Part shown: positions 48,238-58,580 of the stretch, one piece after another
Layout of the letters: each line of letters begins with the position of its first letter
How positions within the stretch are numbered: position 1 is the first letter of the stretch
Source of the DNA: Massilia sp. IC2-477
Lineage (GTDB): Bacteria; Pseudomonadota; Gammaproteobacteria; Burkholderiales; Burkholderiaceae_D
Assembly (NCBI RefSeq): GCF_020707265.1
Contig: NZ_JAJFEQ010000007.1
Coordinates: forward strand, 248,001 to 312,000
Reading direction: 5' to 3'
DNA length: 64,000 bases
Translations under genes and position numbers: made by a program
Notes under the pieces: model-generated
Databases searched by the model: none
Told to the model about the DNA's origin: nothing
What the model saw: only the letters and a program-made list of their open reading frames with translations

Positions 48238-49250
48238 CGCACCAGACCTTTCAGCAACGCGCGGTGGAACTGTGCCGGATCCTGCATCTGCGGCGCATGG
48301 CCCATCTCCGGGAAGCTGACCAGGGTCGCCTTCGGGATGCTTTGCGCAGTGCGTTTGGCCAGTTCCGGATAGTTGCCCAGCTTCGGGCGCAGCGCTTCCG
48401 GCGCTGCGTCCTTGCCGATCGCCGTGGTGTCCTTCAGGCCGATCATCAGGAGCACCGGCATTTTGAGCAAGGGGAATTCGTACACCACCGGCTGCGTGTA
48501 GATCATGTCGTACAGGAGCGCCGAATTCCAGGCCACGAGCTGCTTGCCCGGCCCGCGGTACATCCCCGCCAGCATCTGCACCCAGGGCTCGTATTCCGGC
48601 TTCCAGGTGTTCACGTAATAGGTCGATCTCTCGTAGTTGCGGATGCGCTCCGCGGTAGTCTGCAGCTCGCGCTCGTACCACTTGTCCACGCCCAGCGAGG
48701 GCACGCCCAGCGCCTTCCAGTCTTCCAGGCCGATCGGGTTGACCAGCACCAGCTGCTGGGACAGTTCCGGATACAGCAGGCCGTAGCGCACCGCCAGCAT
48801 GCCGCCGGTCGAGTGGCCCATGACGATCGCCTCCTTCACGCCGATGGCCTCGAGCAGCGCGCGCGTGTTGGCGGCCAGCTGCTGGAAGCTGTACTGGTAG
48901 TGCTGGGGCTTGGTCGACTTGCAGAAGCCCACCTGGTCGGGCGCCACCACGCGGTAGCCGGCCGCGCTCAATTCCTTGATCGTGCCTTCCCAGGTCGCCC
49001 CGCAAAAGTTCTTGCCGTGCATGAGCACGACGGTGCGGCCGTTCGGCTTGGCCGGCTTGACGTCCATGTAGGCCATCTGCAGCTTGACGCCCTGCGACGT
49101 GAAGGCAAAGCGCTGCACCGGATAGGGGTACGCGAAGCCTTCCAGTTCCGCGCCGTAGGCCGGCTCGTCGGCGGCCTGCACGGGAACGGAAGAAGCGAAG
49201 GCAAGCGCTGCGCACAGCAGCGTGCGGGAGAGGCGTGTCATGAGGGGCAT
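48234..49250 (-). CDS. Exported alpha/beta hydrolase
   Basis: A 338-residue serine hydrolase with signal peptide (SRTLLCAALAFASSVPVQA). The nucleophile elbow GHSTGG is in IVMGHSTGGMLAVRYGL, the oxyanion segment VLMHGKNFCGATWEGT, and the catalytic His likely in EMGHAPQM near the C-terminus. It resembles epoxide-hydrolase/haloalkane-dehalogenase-like or esterase members, and its substrate is unknown. Start candidates are ATG at 49250 or 49241; neither has a strong ribosome site. Its TAG stop is the head of the REP. Confidence 0.88.
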   Translation of the reverse strand: MPLMTRLSRTLLCAALAFASSVPVQAADEPAYGAELEGFAYPYPVQRFAFTSQGVKLQMAYMDVKPAKPNGRTVVLMHGKNFCGATWEGTIKELSAAGYRVVAPDQVGFCKSTKPQHYQYSFQQLAANTRALLEAIGVKEAIVMGHSTGGMLAVRYGLLYPELSQQLVLVNPIGLEDWKALGVPSLGVDKWYERELQTTAERIRNYERSTYYVNTWKPEYEPWVQMLAGMYRGPGKQLVAWNSALLYDMIYTQPVVYEFPLLKMPVLLMIGLKDTTAIGKDAAPEALRPKLGNYPELAKRTAQSIPKATLVSFPEMGHAPQMQDPAQFHRALLKGLVR

Positions 49251-49322
49251 GGTCGGCAAATGCTGGGTTGGCGAAGCAGCCAGTCTAGCCGAAACGGCGC
49301 CGCCGCAGCGGACGCCCGGCCC

Positions 49323-50516
49323 TCAAGGATTCCCGGGTTGTTCGGGCTGCTCGGGGCGCTCGCGCCGGCCCTGGTCCGCGTCCGGCCTGCGCAGCGGAAT
49401 GCGGACCGTGAACTCGGCGCCCTTGCCCGCTCCTTCGCTGCGTACCTCGACCGTACCCTGATGCAGCGAGACGATTTCCTTGACCAGGGCGAGGCCGATC
49501 CCGAGCCCGGCCGTCCGGTCGGCACGGCCGCCCTCGGCCTGGGTGAACACGTCGAAAATCTTCGGCAGCATGTCCGGCTCGATGCCCTTGCCGCTGTCCT
49601 TCATGTAGCAGATGAAATGGGTCTGGTCGACGGTGGCGGTGAGCCAGACCTCGCCGCCCTGGGGTGTGAACTTGACCGCGTTGTTGAGCAGGTTGACGAA
49701 CACCTGCTGGAGGCGGCGCGCGTCCACCTCGATGTCGATCGGCAGCGGCGGGAAACTGCGGTGGATGGCGATGCCCTTGAACTGGGCCGCCGTCGCGCAG
49801 CTGTCGACCGCATCGTTCAGCAGGGCCTGGTATTCGACCCGCTCGTAACTGATGCTCATCTTGCCGGAATTGACGCGGGCGACGTCGACCAGGTCTTCGA
49901 CCAGGCGTTCCAGCAGGCCGAGCTGGCGCTCCATGACCTGCAGCGGGCGGTCCATGGCGGCGGCGTCGCGCGCCTGCATGCGCATCAGCTGGACCGCCGT
50001 TTTCAATGGCGACAGCGGATTGCGCATCTCGTGCGCGATGGTGCCGAGGAACACGTCGCGCTCGGCTTCGCGTTCGCTGGACGCCTTCAGCTCGTTCTCG
50101 AGATAGCGCGTGCGCACGCGCAGGTGGGTGGCGTCGCGGAAGATCTTGACGTAACCCGTCACCCGCCCGCCCTCGCGGTGCAGCGGCAGGCTGACGCCGC
50201 TCGACCAGAACCAGGAACCGTCGCGCCGCATGTGCCAGCGCTCGTCCTCGCCGACGCCGACCAGGGCCGCGGTGCTCGCCTCGTGCTCGTGGAGCCTGCG
50301 TTCGCGGTCTTCGGGAACGAACAACATGGCGGTCGGCTGGCCCAGCACCTCGGGTGCGGTCCAGCCGGTGATGAATTCGGCGCCCGAGTTCCAGCCCGTG
50401 ATGCGCAGTTCGGCATCGTAGAACATGATGCCGTACTGGCGGGTCTTCTCGAGCAGGAGGACGTGCAGGGCCTCGGCGTCCTCGCGTTTCCAGTACAGGG
50501 ATCCGGTGTCGGTCAT
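49323..50516 (-). CDS. PAS-domain sensor histidine kinase (soluble)
   Basis: A 397-residue kinase without transmembrane helices. A PAS domain (YGIMFYDAELRITGWNSGAEFITGW to FRDATHLRV, residues about 25-145) is followed by HisKA with DVFLGTIAHEMRNPLSPLK and HATPase_c with NLLNNAVKF, DSGKGIEPDM and GLGIGLALV. The C-terminal tail is charged and Pro-rich. A cytoplasmic sensor with no adjacent response regulator; its partner must be elsewhere. It lies between the alpha-amylase and the hydrolase. Confidence 0.9.
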   Translation of the reverse strand: MTDTGSLYWKREDAEALHVLLLEKTRQYGIMFYDAELRITGWNSGAEFITGWTAPEVLGQPTAMLFVPEDRERRLHEHEASTAALVGVGEDERWHMRRDGSWFWSSGVSLPLHREGGRVTGYVKIFRDATHLRVRTRYLENELKASSEREAERDVFLGTIAHEMRNPLSPLKTAVQLMRMQARDAAAMDRPLQVMERQLGLLERLVEDLVDVARVNSGKMSISYERVEYQALLNDAVDSCATAAQFKGIAIHRSFPPLPIDIEVDARRLQQVFVNLLNNAVKFTPQGGEVWLTATVDQTHFICYMKDSGKGIEPDMLPKIFDVFTQAEGGRADRTAGLGIGLALVKEIVSLHQGTVEVRSEGAGKGAEFTVRIPLRRPDADQGRRERPEQPEQPGNP

Positions 50517-50593
50517 GTCGACGTTCAGTTCGATAATCTCGGAACCCCAATTGTATCGGGCGAGGAGGCGCGCACGACAGGATTCGTGTGCGC

Positions 50594-52255
50594 TCAGTCC
50601 TGGGCGATCAGCGCCACCGGCGCTGCCGTACCGAATTGAACCTTGCCGCCATTCACCACCGCCGTCTTGCCGGTGTACCAGTCGCGCACGGTCTGGCCAT
50701 CGTTGAACACGCCGGCCACCGAAATCGGCACCGCCTTGTCGTTCGGCAGGTCGAGGGCGACCACCACGCGGTCGCTCACGCCGCCGCTCTGCCAGGTGCG
50801 CTTGAAGGTGTAGGGACTGGACGCCAGCATCTGGTGCACGCCCGCTCCCACCGCCGGATGGGCCGCACGGAAGCGTCCCAGCTTGGCCCAGTGCTCGCGC
50901 ACGTCGCCCACGCGGTGGATGCCGCGCTGCGTGTTGGCGGCCAGCTCGTCCCAGTTCATGAAGGAACGCAGCTTGGCGTCGCCTTCCGCGCCTTCGATGT
51001 TGAGCAGGCGTGCGCTCTCGTCGCCGTAGTAGATCTGGGCCGCGCCAGGCGCCAGCAGCAGCTTGTTGGCCGCTTCCAGCGGACGCTGGCGCGCCGGGTC
51101 GTAGGGGCTGCCGTCGTCGTGCGAGCTGATGTAGTTGAGCACCGAATAGCCCTTCATCGGGCCCTGCAGCGCCTTCGAATACTCCGAGAACAGCTTTTCG
51201 TAGCCCTGGGCCGCGTCCGACTTCATGCTGAAGTTGATCATGCTGTCGAAGCCGTTGGCGAGCCAGTCGACCGTGACATTGTTGCCCATGTCGTAGCTGC
51301 GGCCGTGGTTGATGGAGTAGCCGTAAACTTCCGAGACCATGAAGAAGGGCTGGTTGCCCAGACGCTTGGCCGGATTGGCGCGCTTCCATTCTTCGTAGGC
51401 CAGGCTGGCCTCCTGCTTGAGTTCCTTCCACACGCCCGGCTCGGTGTGCTTGACGGTGTCGGCGCGGAAGCCGTCCACGCCATACTTGCGCACCCAGTCG
51501 GCATGCCACTTGACCAGGTAGAAGCGCGGCGCGCGCGGGTAGCCGGTGCGCTTGAAGAAGGCGTCCAGTTCCTTCACCTCGCGCTCGTAGCGCCCTTCCT
51601 TCTTCCACTTCGCCACCAAGGCCGGCGGCAGGGCCACGTTGGCGTTGCTATTGGTAAGGATGTCCGGCAGGTTGTCGACCAGGGTGCAGTCGACCGTGGT
51701 CGGCGCGTCCTTGTAGGTGCACTTCGGCTTGGTGCGCACCCAGTCGGCCGGCCATACCGGGTCGGTCGGCGTGACCGGGCCGGTATGGTTCATCACCACG
51801 TCGAGCAGCACGCGGATGCCGTTGGCGTGCGCCGTCTCCACGAAGTTGCGGAAGTCCTGCTCGGTGCCGAGATTCGCATCCACCGCGGTGAAGTCGCGCG
51901 CCCAGTAGCCGTGGAAGCCGTAGGTCTTGCCGGTGCCTTCGTCGGTCGGCGCGTGGATCTGCTCGACCGGGGGCGTGAGCCAGATGGCGTTCACGCCCAG
52001 GTCCTTGAAGTAGCCTTCCTTGATCTTGGCCGTGATGCCGGCCAGGTCGCCGCCCATGAAACCGCGCAGCTTGGCCGCGTCATCCTTGCGGCCGAATGCG
52101 TGGTCGTTCGCCTTGTCGCCATTGTTGAAGCGGTCCGTCAGCAGGAAGTAGACGGTGGCGTTCTCCCAGACGAAAGGCTTGCTGGCCTGGGCAGCAGCCT
52201 GGGTGGCAGTGCTGAAGGCGAGCAGCATGGAGGCGGCAAGGACGGGTAGTTTCAT
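50594..52255 (-). CDS. Periplasmic/secreted alpha-amylase (GH13)
   Basis: A 553-residue endo-acting enzyme cutting alpha-1,4 links of starch and maltodextrins. The signal peptide MKLPVLAASMLLAFSTATQA precedes a GH13 barrel with VYFLLTDRFNNGD, LDVVMNHTG, GFRADTVKH (nucleophile Asp266), SEVYGY (acid/base Glu309) and SSHDDGS (Asp380), and a C-terminal beta domain. It resembles MalS-type amylases. It lies 28 bases downstream of pgm and shares its operon direction with pgm and the MFS gene. Confidence 0.95.
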   Translation of the reverse strand: MKLPVLAASMLLAFSTATQAAAQASKPFVWENATVYFLLTDRFNNGDKANDHAFGRKDDAAKLRGFMGGDLAGITAKIKEGYFKDLGVNAIWLTPPVEQIHAPTDEGTGKTYGFHGYWARDFTAVDANLGTEQDFRNFVETAHANGIRVLLDVVMNHTGPVTPTDPVWPADWVRTKPKCTYKDAPTTVDCTLVDNLPDILTNSNANVALPPALVAKWKKEGRYEREVKELDAFFKRTGYPRAPRFYLVKWHADWVRKYGVDGFRADTVKHTEPGVWKELKQEASLAYEEWKRANPAKRLGNQPFFMVSEVYGYSINHGRSYDMGNNVTVDWLANGFDSMINFSMKSDAAQGYEKLFSEYSKALQGPMKGYSVLNYISSHDDGSPYDPARQRPLEAANKLLLAPGAAQIYYGDESARLLNIEGAEGDAKLRSFMNWDELAANTQRGIHRVGDVREHWAKLGRFRAAHPAVGAGVHQMLASSPYTFKRTWQSGGVSDRVVVALDLPNDKAVPISVAGVFNDGQTVRDWYTGKTAVVNGGKVQFGTAAPVALIAQD

Positions 52256-52283
52256 GCGGTTTCCTGTGTGGTGGGTGGATGGT

Positions 52284-53969
<1,686 letters not shown>

Positions 53970-54009
53970 TTACGATACGACAGGCGCGAAATCATTGGCG
54001 CGCGAGGGT

Positions 54010-55347
54010 TTAGACGGCTGCCTTGACCGGCGCTGCACGGTCGGTGACGAACAGGGTCAGCACGGCCGCCAGCAGCATCGCGCCGCCGCCCAGCGCCACC
54101 GTCATGACGGTGTGGCCGCCGAAGAAGTGCTTGGTCACGCCGCCCAGCAGCAGGCCGCTGCAGATCTGCGGGATCACGACGAAGAAGTTGAACAGGCCCA
54201 TGAAGTAACCCATGCGCTTGGCCGGCAGCGAGCCCGCCAGGATGGCGTACGGCATGGTCAGGATCGAGGCCCAGGCCAGGCCAACGCCGATCATCGGCAG
54301 CATCAGCATGTTGCGGTCGGTGATCAGGACGATGGAAGCCAGGCTCAGGCCGCCGATGGCCAGGCAGGTGGCGTGCACGGTCTTGCGGCTGGTGGCGCGC
54401 GCGAACACCGGCAGGATGAAGGCCGCCAGGGCCGACACGCCGCTGTACACCGCGAACATGATGCCGACGAAGCTGCCGGCGTCCTGGAAGGCCGTGGACT
54501 GGGCGTCGGTGGTGCCATAGACGTTGTCGGCGATCGCCGAGCCGGTGTAGATCCACATCGCGAACAGCGCAATCCAGGTGAAGAACTGGACAAAAGCCAG
54601 TTGCACCATGGTCTTCGGCATGTGGGCGAAGCCGCCGACGATTTCCTTCAGGGCCACGCCCACGCTGCGCGAGCGCTTGCGCTCGGCGTGGAAGGCATCG
54701 AGGTCGGCAGGGGGCAGTTCGTCCGCGGTGAGCACGGTCCACAGCACGGCCAGGAAGAAGATCGCACCGCCGGCGTAGAACGAATAGCGCACGGTGTCGG
54801 GAATGGTGCCGCCCACCGCCGCGTTGGACACGCCCATGGTTTCGAAGAACCAGGGCAGGAGCGAGGCGATCACGGCGCCGCAGCCGATGAAGAAGGTCTG
54901 CATGGCGTAGCCGGCGGTCTGCTGCGAGGCGTCCAGCTTGTCGCCGACGAAGGCGCGGAACGGCTCCATCGACACGTTGATGGCCGCATCCATCAGCCAC
55001 AGCACGGCCACCGCCATCCACAGCGCCGCGGAATTCGGCATCAGGAACAGGGCGATCGCAGCCAGCACGGCGCCGATGAAGAAGAAGGGACGGCGGCGGC
55101 CCCATTTCGGGTGCCAGGTGTTGTCGCTCAGGTAGCCGATCACGGGCTGCACCAGCAGGCCGGTGACAGGCGCAGCGAGCCAGAACAGGGCCAGGTCGTC
55201 GGGGTTGGCGCCCAGCGTCGAGAAGATGCGGCTGGTGTTGGCGTTCTGCAGAGCGAAGCCGAACTGGATGCCGAAAAAGCCGAAGCTCATGTTCCAGAGC
55301 TGCCAGAACGACAGGCGTGGCTTGAGCACGCCGCTTTGCATATCCAT
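54010..55347 (-). CDS. MFS sugar transporter (SLC45/GPH-like, probable maltose/maltodextrin importer)
   Basis: A 445-residue inner-membrane carrier with 12 predicted helices. The start SFWQLWNMSFGFFGIQFGFALQNANTSRIFSTLGA and QPVIGYLSDNTWHPKWGRRRPFF are typical of the SLC45-like proton/sugar symporters that occur in proteobacterial maltose clusters. It lies directly upstream of pgm and amylase on the same strand. ATG 55347 is chosen for GGGGA five to nine bases upstream; an in-frame TTG and a later ATG are alternatives. It is divergent from the esterase gene. Confidence 0.88.
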   Translation of the reverse strand: MDMQSGVLKPRLSFWQLWNMSFGFFGIQFGFALQNANTSRIFSTLGANPDDLALFWLAAPVTGLLVQPVIGYLSDNTWHPKWGRRRPFFFIGAVLAAIALFLMPNSAALWMAVAVLWLMDAAINVSMEPFRAFVGDKLDASQQTAGYAMQTFFIGCGAVIASLLPWFFETMGVSNAAVGGTIPDTVRYSFYAGGAIFFLAVLWTVLTADELPPADLDAFHAERKRSRSVGVALKEIVGGFAHMPKTMVQLAFVQFFTWIALFAMWIYTGSAIADNVYGTTDAQSTAFQDAGSFVGIMFAVYSGVSALAAFILPVFARATSRKTVHATCLAIGGLSLASIVLITDRNMLMLPMIGVGLAWASILTMPYAILAGSLPAKRMGYFMGLFNFFVVIPQICSGLLLGGVTKHFFGGHTVMTVALGGGAMLLAAVLTLFVTDRAAPVKAAV

Positions 55348-55517
55348 GTGTGTCCCCAATGTGGCCCGGACCTGGCGGGCTCTCGTGTGATGCAGGCAGC
55401 CCGAATGAAGCTAACCTGGCAGAAGCTGTAGCAAAATAACATTTCGATATGCGAGTGTCAATCGAAGAGCTGTCATAGTAGAATCGCCACAACAGAGCGG
55501 ACTGGACAACCCGACTC

Positions 55518-55532
55518 TGTAGTCAAACAACA
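55518..55532. promoter_or_regulatory. HexR/RpiR-type operator candidate upstream of the esterase
   Basis: TGTAGTCAAACAACA matches TGTAGTnnnACTACA except for one base (A for T). It lies 25 bases before the esterase ATG and within the shared esterase/MFS divergent region (55348-55556). A weaker match, TGTAGCAAAATAACA, is at 55427-55441. Confidence 0.5.
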
Positions 55533-55556
55533 TAAATATGACTCAGGAGACTTGCC

Positions 55557-56432
55557 ATGCCTTCGCTTCGCTCCACCCTTGCTCCACTCCTGTTCGTTGC
55601 TACCCTGAGCGTGCCCGCGACAGCCGCGGACGCGCCAAAAGTGTCGACCGCCCTGCCCGGCGTGAGCCTGCTCGGCAGCCCGGTCGAGATGCCGGGCCTG
55701 GAGCGCAAGCGCCAGCTGCGCCTCTACCTGCCGCCCGGCTATGCCACCTCAGGCAAGCGCTACCCGGTGCTGTACATGCACGACGGCCAGAACCTGTTCG
55801 ACAACGCGACCGCCTATGCGGGCGAGTGGAAAGTGGACGAGACCCTCGACGCGCTGGCGAAGGAGGGCAAGCTGGAACTGATCGTGGTCGGCATCGACAA
55901 CGGCCAGGAAAAGCGCATGACCGAACTGAACGCCTGGGACAACGAACGGATCGGCAAGGGCGAAGGCCGCGCTTACACGGACTTCATCGTGAAGACGGTC
56001 AAGCCGATGATCGACAGGCAGTACCGCACCCTGCCCGACCGCGCGCATACCGCGATCATGGGCAGCTCGATGGGCGGCCTGGCCTCGCACTACGCCCTGG
56101 TGCAGTATCCGGACGTGTTCAGCAAGGCCGGCGTGTTCTCGCCGGCATACTGGACGGCTGGGCAGTCCGTGTTCGACTTCGTCACCGCCAAACCCGCGCC
56201 GAAGGATGCGCGCGTGTTCCTGCTGATGGGCGGGAAGGAAGGGCCGCAGATGAACGCGGACGTCAAGCGCATGGCCGAGACGGTGAAGCAGACCGGGCAT
56301 CCGGCGGCCAACACGGTGCTCAAGATCGTGCCGGAGGCGGAGCACAACGAGGCGTTCTGGGCGGGGGAATTGCGTGAGGCGCTGTTGTGGATGTTTGCGC
56401 CGGAAAATGCGAAGGTCGCCAGTAGCAAGTGA
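55557..56432 (+). CDS. Exported esterase-like alpha/beta hydrolase (esterase D/enterochelin esterase fold)
   Basis: A 291-residue exported hydrolase of the esterase D/Fes-like family (PF00756). Signal peptide: STLAPLLFVATLSVPATAA. YPVLYMHDGQNLFDN is the oxyanion segment, MGSSMGG the nucleophile elbow (Ser), and EAEHNEAFW holds the catalytic His region. AGGAGA is suitably spaced before ATG. Its placement opposite a maltose transporter and near the same operator type suggests a linked role, maybe removing ester groups from polysaccharides, but this is inference. Confidence 0.88.
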   Translation: MPSLRSTLAPLLFVATLSVPATAADAPKVSTALPGVSLLGSPVEMPGLERKRQLRLYLPPGYATSGKRYPVLYMHDGQNLFDNATAYAGEWKVDETLDALAKEGKLELIVVGIDNGQEKRMTELNAWDNERIGKGEGRAYTDFIVKTVKPMIDRQYRTLPDRAHTAIMGSSMGGLASHYALVQYPDVFSKAGVFSPAYWTAGQSVFDFVTAKPAPKDARVFLLMGGKEGPQMNADVKRMAETVKQTGHPAANTVLKIVPEAEHNEAFWAGELREALLWMFAPENAKVASSK

Positions 56433-56474
56433 AGTATCGGCTGATCAGCCCCAATCCTCAATTGAAACAGTTAG

Positions 56475-56584
56475 CCCGTCGTTCCGGCGAAGGCCGGAAC
56501 CCAATTTCAGGTGCATAGCGGTCAAGATTGATTGCACCTCCACACGTACAAACTTGGATCCCGGCCTTCGCCGGGAGTCATGGG
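56475..56584. repeat. Inverted palindromic repeat with GGCGAAGGCC cores
   Basis: CCGGCGAAGGCCGG at 56484-56497 and CCGGCCTTCGCCGG at 56561-56574 face each other; each is an internal hairpin, flanked by GTCGTT/GTCAT. Between them GGTGCA and TGCACC form a third stem. This CCGTCATTCCGGCGAAGGCCGG-like element (a short segment) is a widespread proteobacterial intergenic repeat type. It fills the 194-base gap between esterase and helicase genes and could act as a convergent terminator. Confidence 0.72.
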
Positions 56585-56626
56585 CGCCAGTGGCGCGCAT
56601 GACGGTTCAACGGACAGTGGCCGTAA

Positions 56627-58417
56627 TTAGCCTTTACGGTGCGGCTTCTTGAAACTCTTCTCCGCCACGCGCCGATCGGCGCCCGCCTTCGCGAACGACT
56701 TCTTCTTCGGCGCCGTGATGATCGGTTCTTCCACCCCATCACGCGTCATGTTCAGCTGCTGCCCCGCCACCCACACCGTCTTCAGGTGGTCGATCAGCTC
56801 AGGCGTCATGTCGTCCGGCAGGTCGATGGTGCTGTAGTCGTCGTAGATCTCGATGCGGCCCATGTACTTGGCCGGCATGTCGGCTTCGTTGGCGATCGCG
56901 CCGACGATGTTGCCCGGCTTGACGCCGTGCTGGTGGCCGACCTCGATGCGGAAGGTCGCCATGCCCGGTTCCGGCGCGCGCATTACACGCTCCTTCTTGA
57001 AGGCCGGCTCGCGCGCTTCACGTTGCGGACGGGCCGGTCGATCTTCCCACGTTCCCTGCTCGCGCGGGGCGAATTCGGGCTTCGCTTCACGATCCGGCTT
57101 TTCCAGCAGCAGCGGCTGGTCGCCGCGCGCCAGCTTGGCCAGCGCCGCGGCGATGTCCACCGCCGGCACGTTCTGTTCGCGCTCGTATTCCTCGACCAGC
57201 GAACGGAAGACTTCCAGGCCGCCCTCTGCCAGGGTAGCCGCGATCTGCTCCTTGAACCTGGCGATCCGCACTTCGTTCACCGCCTTCACGGTCGGCAGCT
57301 GCAGCGGCGCCACCGGCTGGCGGGTCGCGCGCTCGATGGCTTTCAGCAGGCCGCGCTCACGCGGGGTGATGAACAGGATCGCGTCGCCGCTGCGGCCCGC
57401 GCGGCCGGTACGGCCGATGCGGTGGGTGTAGCTTTCCGGGTCCGACGGCACGTCGTAGTTGATCACGTGGCTGATGCGTTCCACGTCCAGGCCGCGCGCG
57501 GCGACGTCGGTTGCGACCAGGATGTCGATCTTGCCGTTCTTGAGCTGCTCGATGGTGCGCTCGCGCGCCTGCTGGGTCATGTCGCCATTGATCGCGGTGG
57601 CCGCGAAGCCGCGCGCCTGCAGCTTGGTTGCCAGCTCTTCGGTGCCGAGCTTGGTGCGCGCGAAGATGATCATGCCGTCGAACGCTTCGGCTTCCAGGAT
57701 GCGGGTCAGCGCATCGAGCTTCTGCACGCCGGCCACCAGCCAGTAGCGCTGGGTGATGTTCTCGGCGGTGCCGGTCTTGGCCGCCACGGTCACTTCGGCC
57801 GGGTCGCGCAGGTAGGTCTTGGCGATGCGCTTGATCGCCGGCGGCATGGTGGCCGAGAACAGCGTGGTCTGGCGCTCCGGCGGGGTCTGCTGCAGGATGT
57901 GCTCGACGTCGTCGATGAAGCCCATGCGCAGCATCTCGTCCGCTTCGTCCAGCACCAGGGTCTTCAGCTGCGAGAGGTCGAGCGAACCCTTTTCGATGTG
58001 GTCGATCACGCGGCCAGGGGTGGCCACCACCACGTGCACGCCGCGGCGCAGCGCCGACAGTTGCGGGCCGTAGCTCTGGCCGCCATAGATCGGCAGCACG
58101 TGGAAGCCCTTGATGTGGGCGGCGTAGCTCTGGAAGGCTTCGGCCACCTGGATCGCCAGTTCGCGCGTCGGCGCCAGCACCAGCGCCTGCGGCGTGGCCT
58201 GCTTGATGTCGATGCGCGACAGGATCGGCAGCGCAAAGGCGGCGGTCTTGCCGGTGCCGGTCTGGGCCTGCCCGAGCACGTCGCGGTTGGCCAGCAGCAG
58301 CGGAATGGTCGCGGCCTGGATCGGCGACGGCGTTTCGTAGCCGACTTCCTTCAACGCCTTGAGTACGGGGGCGGAGATGTCGAGATCGGCAAACGTCGGG
58401 AGGGGGGTGTCGGACAT
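56627..58417 (-). CDS. DEAD-box ATP-dependent RNA helicase with DbpA-like RNA-binding domain
   Basis: A 596-residue helicase. The Q motif and AQTGTGKT (motif I) begin near residue 55; VLDEADEML (DEAD), SAT, and HRIGRTGRAGR (motif VI) follow. Residues about 490-560 hold a DbpA-type RNA-binding domain (MATFRIEVGHQHGVKPGNIVGAIANEADMPAKYMG), as in DeaD/CsdA, and the C-terminus is very basic (KSFKKPHRKG). It likely acts in ribosome assembly and cold or stress RNA unwinding. Start ATG 58417 is the first in frame. Size matches DeaD/CsdA. Confidence 0.95.
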   Translation of the reverse strand: MSDTPLPTFADLDISAPVLKALKEVGYETPSPIQAATIPLLLANRDVLGQAQTGTGKTAAFALPILSRIDIKQATPQALVLAPTRELAIQVAEAFQSYAAHIKGFHVLPIYGGQSYGPQLSALRRGVHVVVATPGRVIDHIEKGSLDLSQLKTLVLDEADEMLRMGFIDDVEHILQQTPPERQTTLFSATMPPAIKRIAKTYLRDPAEVTVAAKTGTAENITQRYWLVAGVQKLDALTRILEAEAFDGMIIFARTKLGTEELATKLQARGFAATAINGDMTQQARERTIEQLKNGKIDILVATDVAARGLDVERISHVINYDVPSDPESYTHRIGRTGRAGRSGDAILFITPRERGLLKAIERATRQPVAPLQLPTVKAVNEVRIARFKEQIAATLAEGGLEVFRSLVEEYEREQNVPAVDIAAALAKLARGDQPLLLEKPDREAKPEFAPREQGTWEDRPARPQREAREPAFKKERVMRAPEPGMATFRIEVGHQHGVKPGNIVGAIANEADMPAKYMGRIEIYDDYSTIDLPDDMTPELIDHLKTVWVAGQQLNMTRDGVEEPIITAPKKKSFAKAGADRRVAEKSFKKPHRKG

Positions 58418-58525
58418 GGTAAAGCTTTCAAAATTAATACTAAGGCGCCAGTTTACTCCCTTGCAGGAGGACGGCGGGCACTATTTGGAACGGGGCGGCT
58501 TGTAGCTGTACGGCAAGCCCCAAAA

Positions 58526-58560
58526 GAAAACGGCCCCAGGCGCTGCCGCGCATGGGGCCG
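58526..58560 (-). terminator. Terminator after the halogenase-like gene
   Basis: On minus, CGGCCCCA and TGGGGCCG pair around a 14-base loop and are followed by a T-rich stretch (TTTTCTTTT). It lies between the halogenase end (58581) and the DEAD-box gene start (58417). Confidence 0.75.
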
Positions 58561-58580
58561 CAATGATACAGGTTCGCGCG

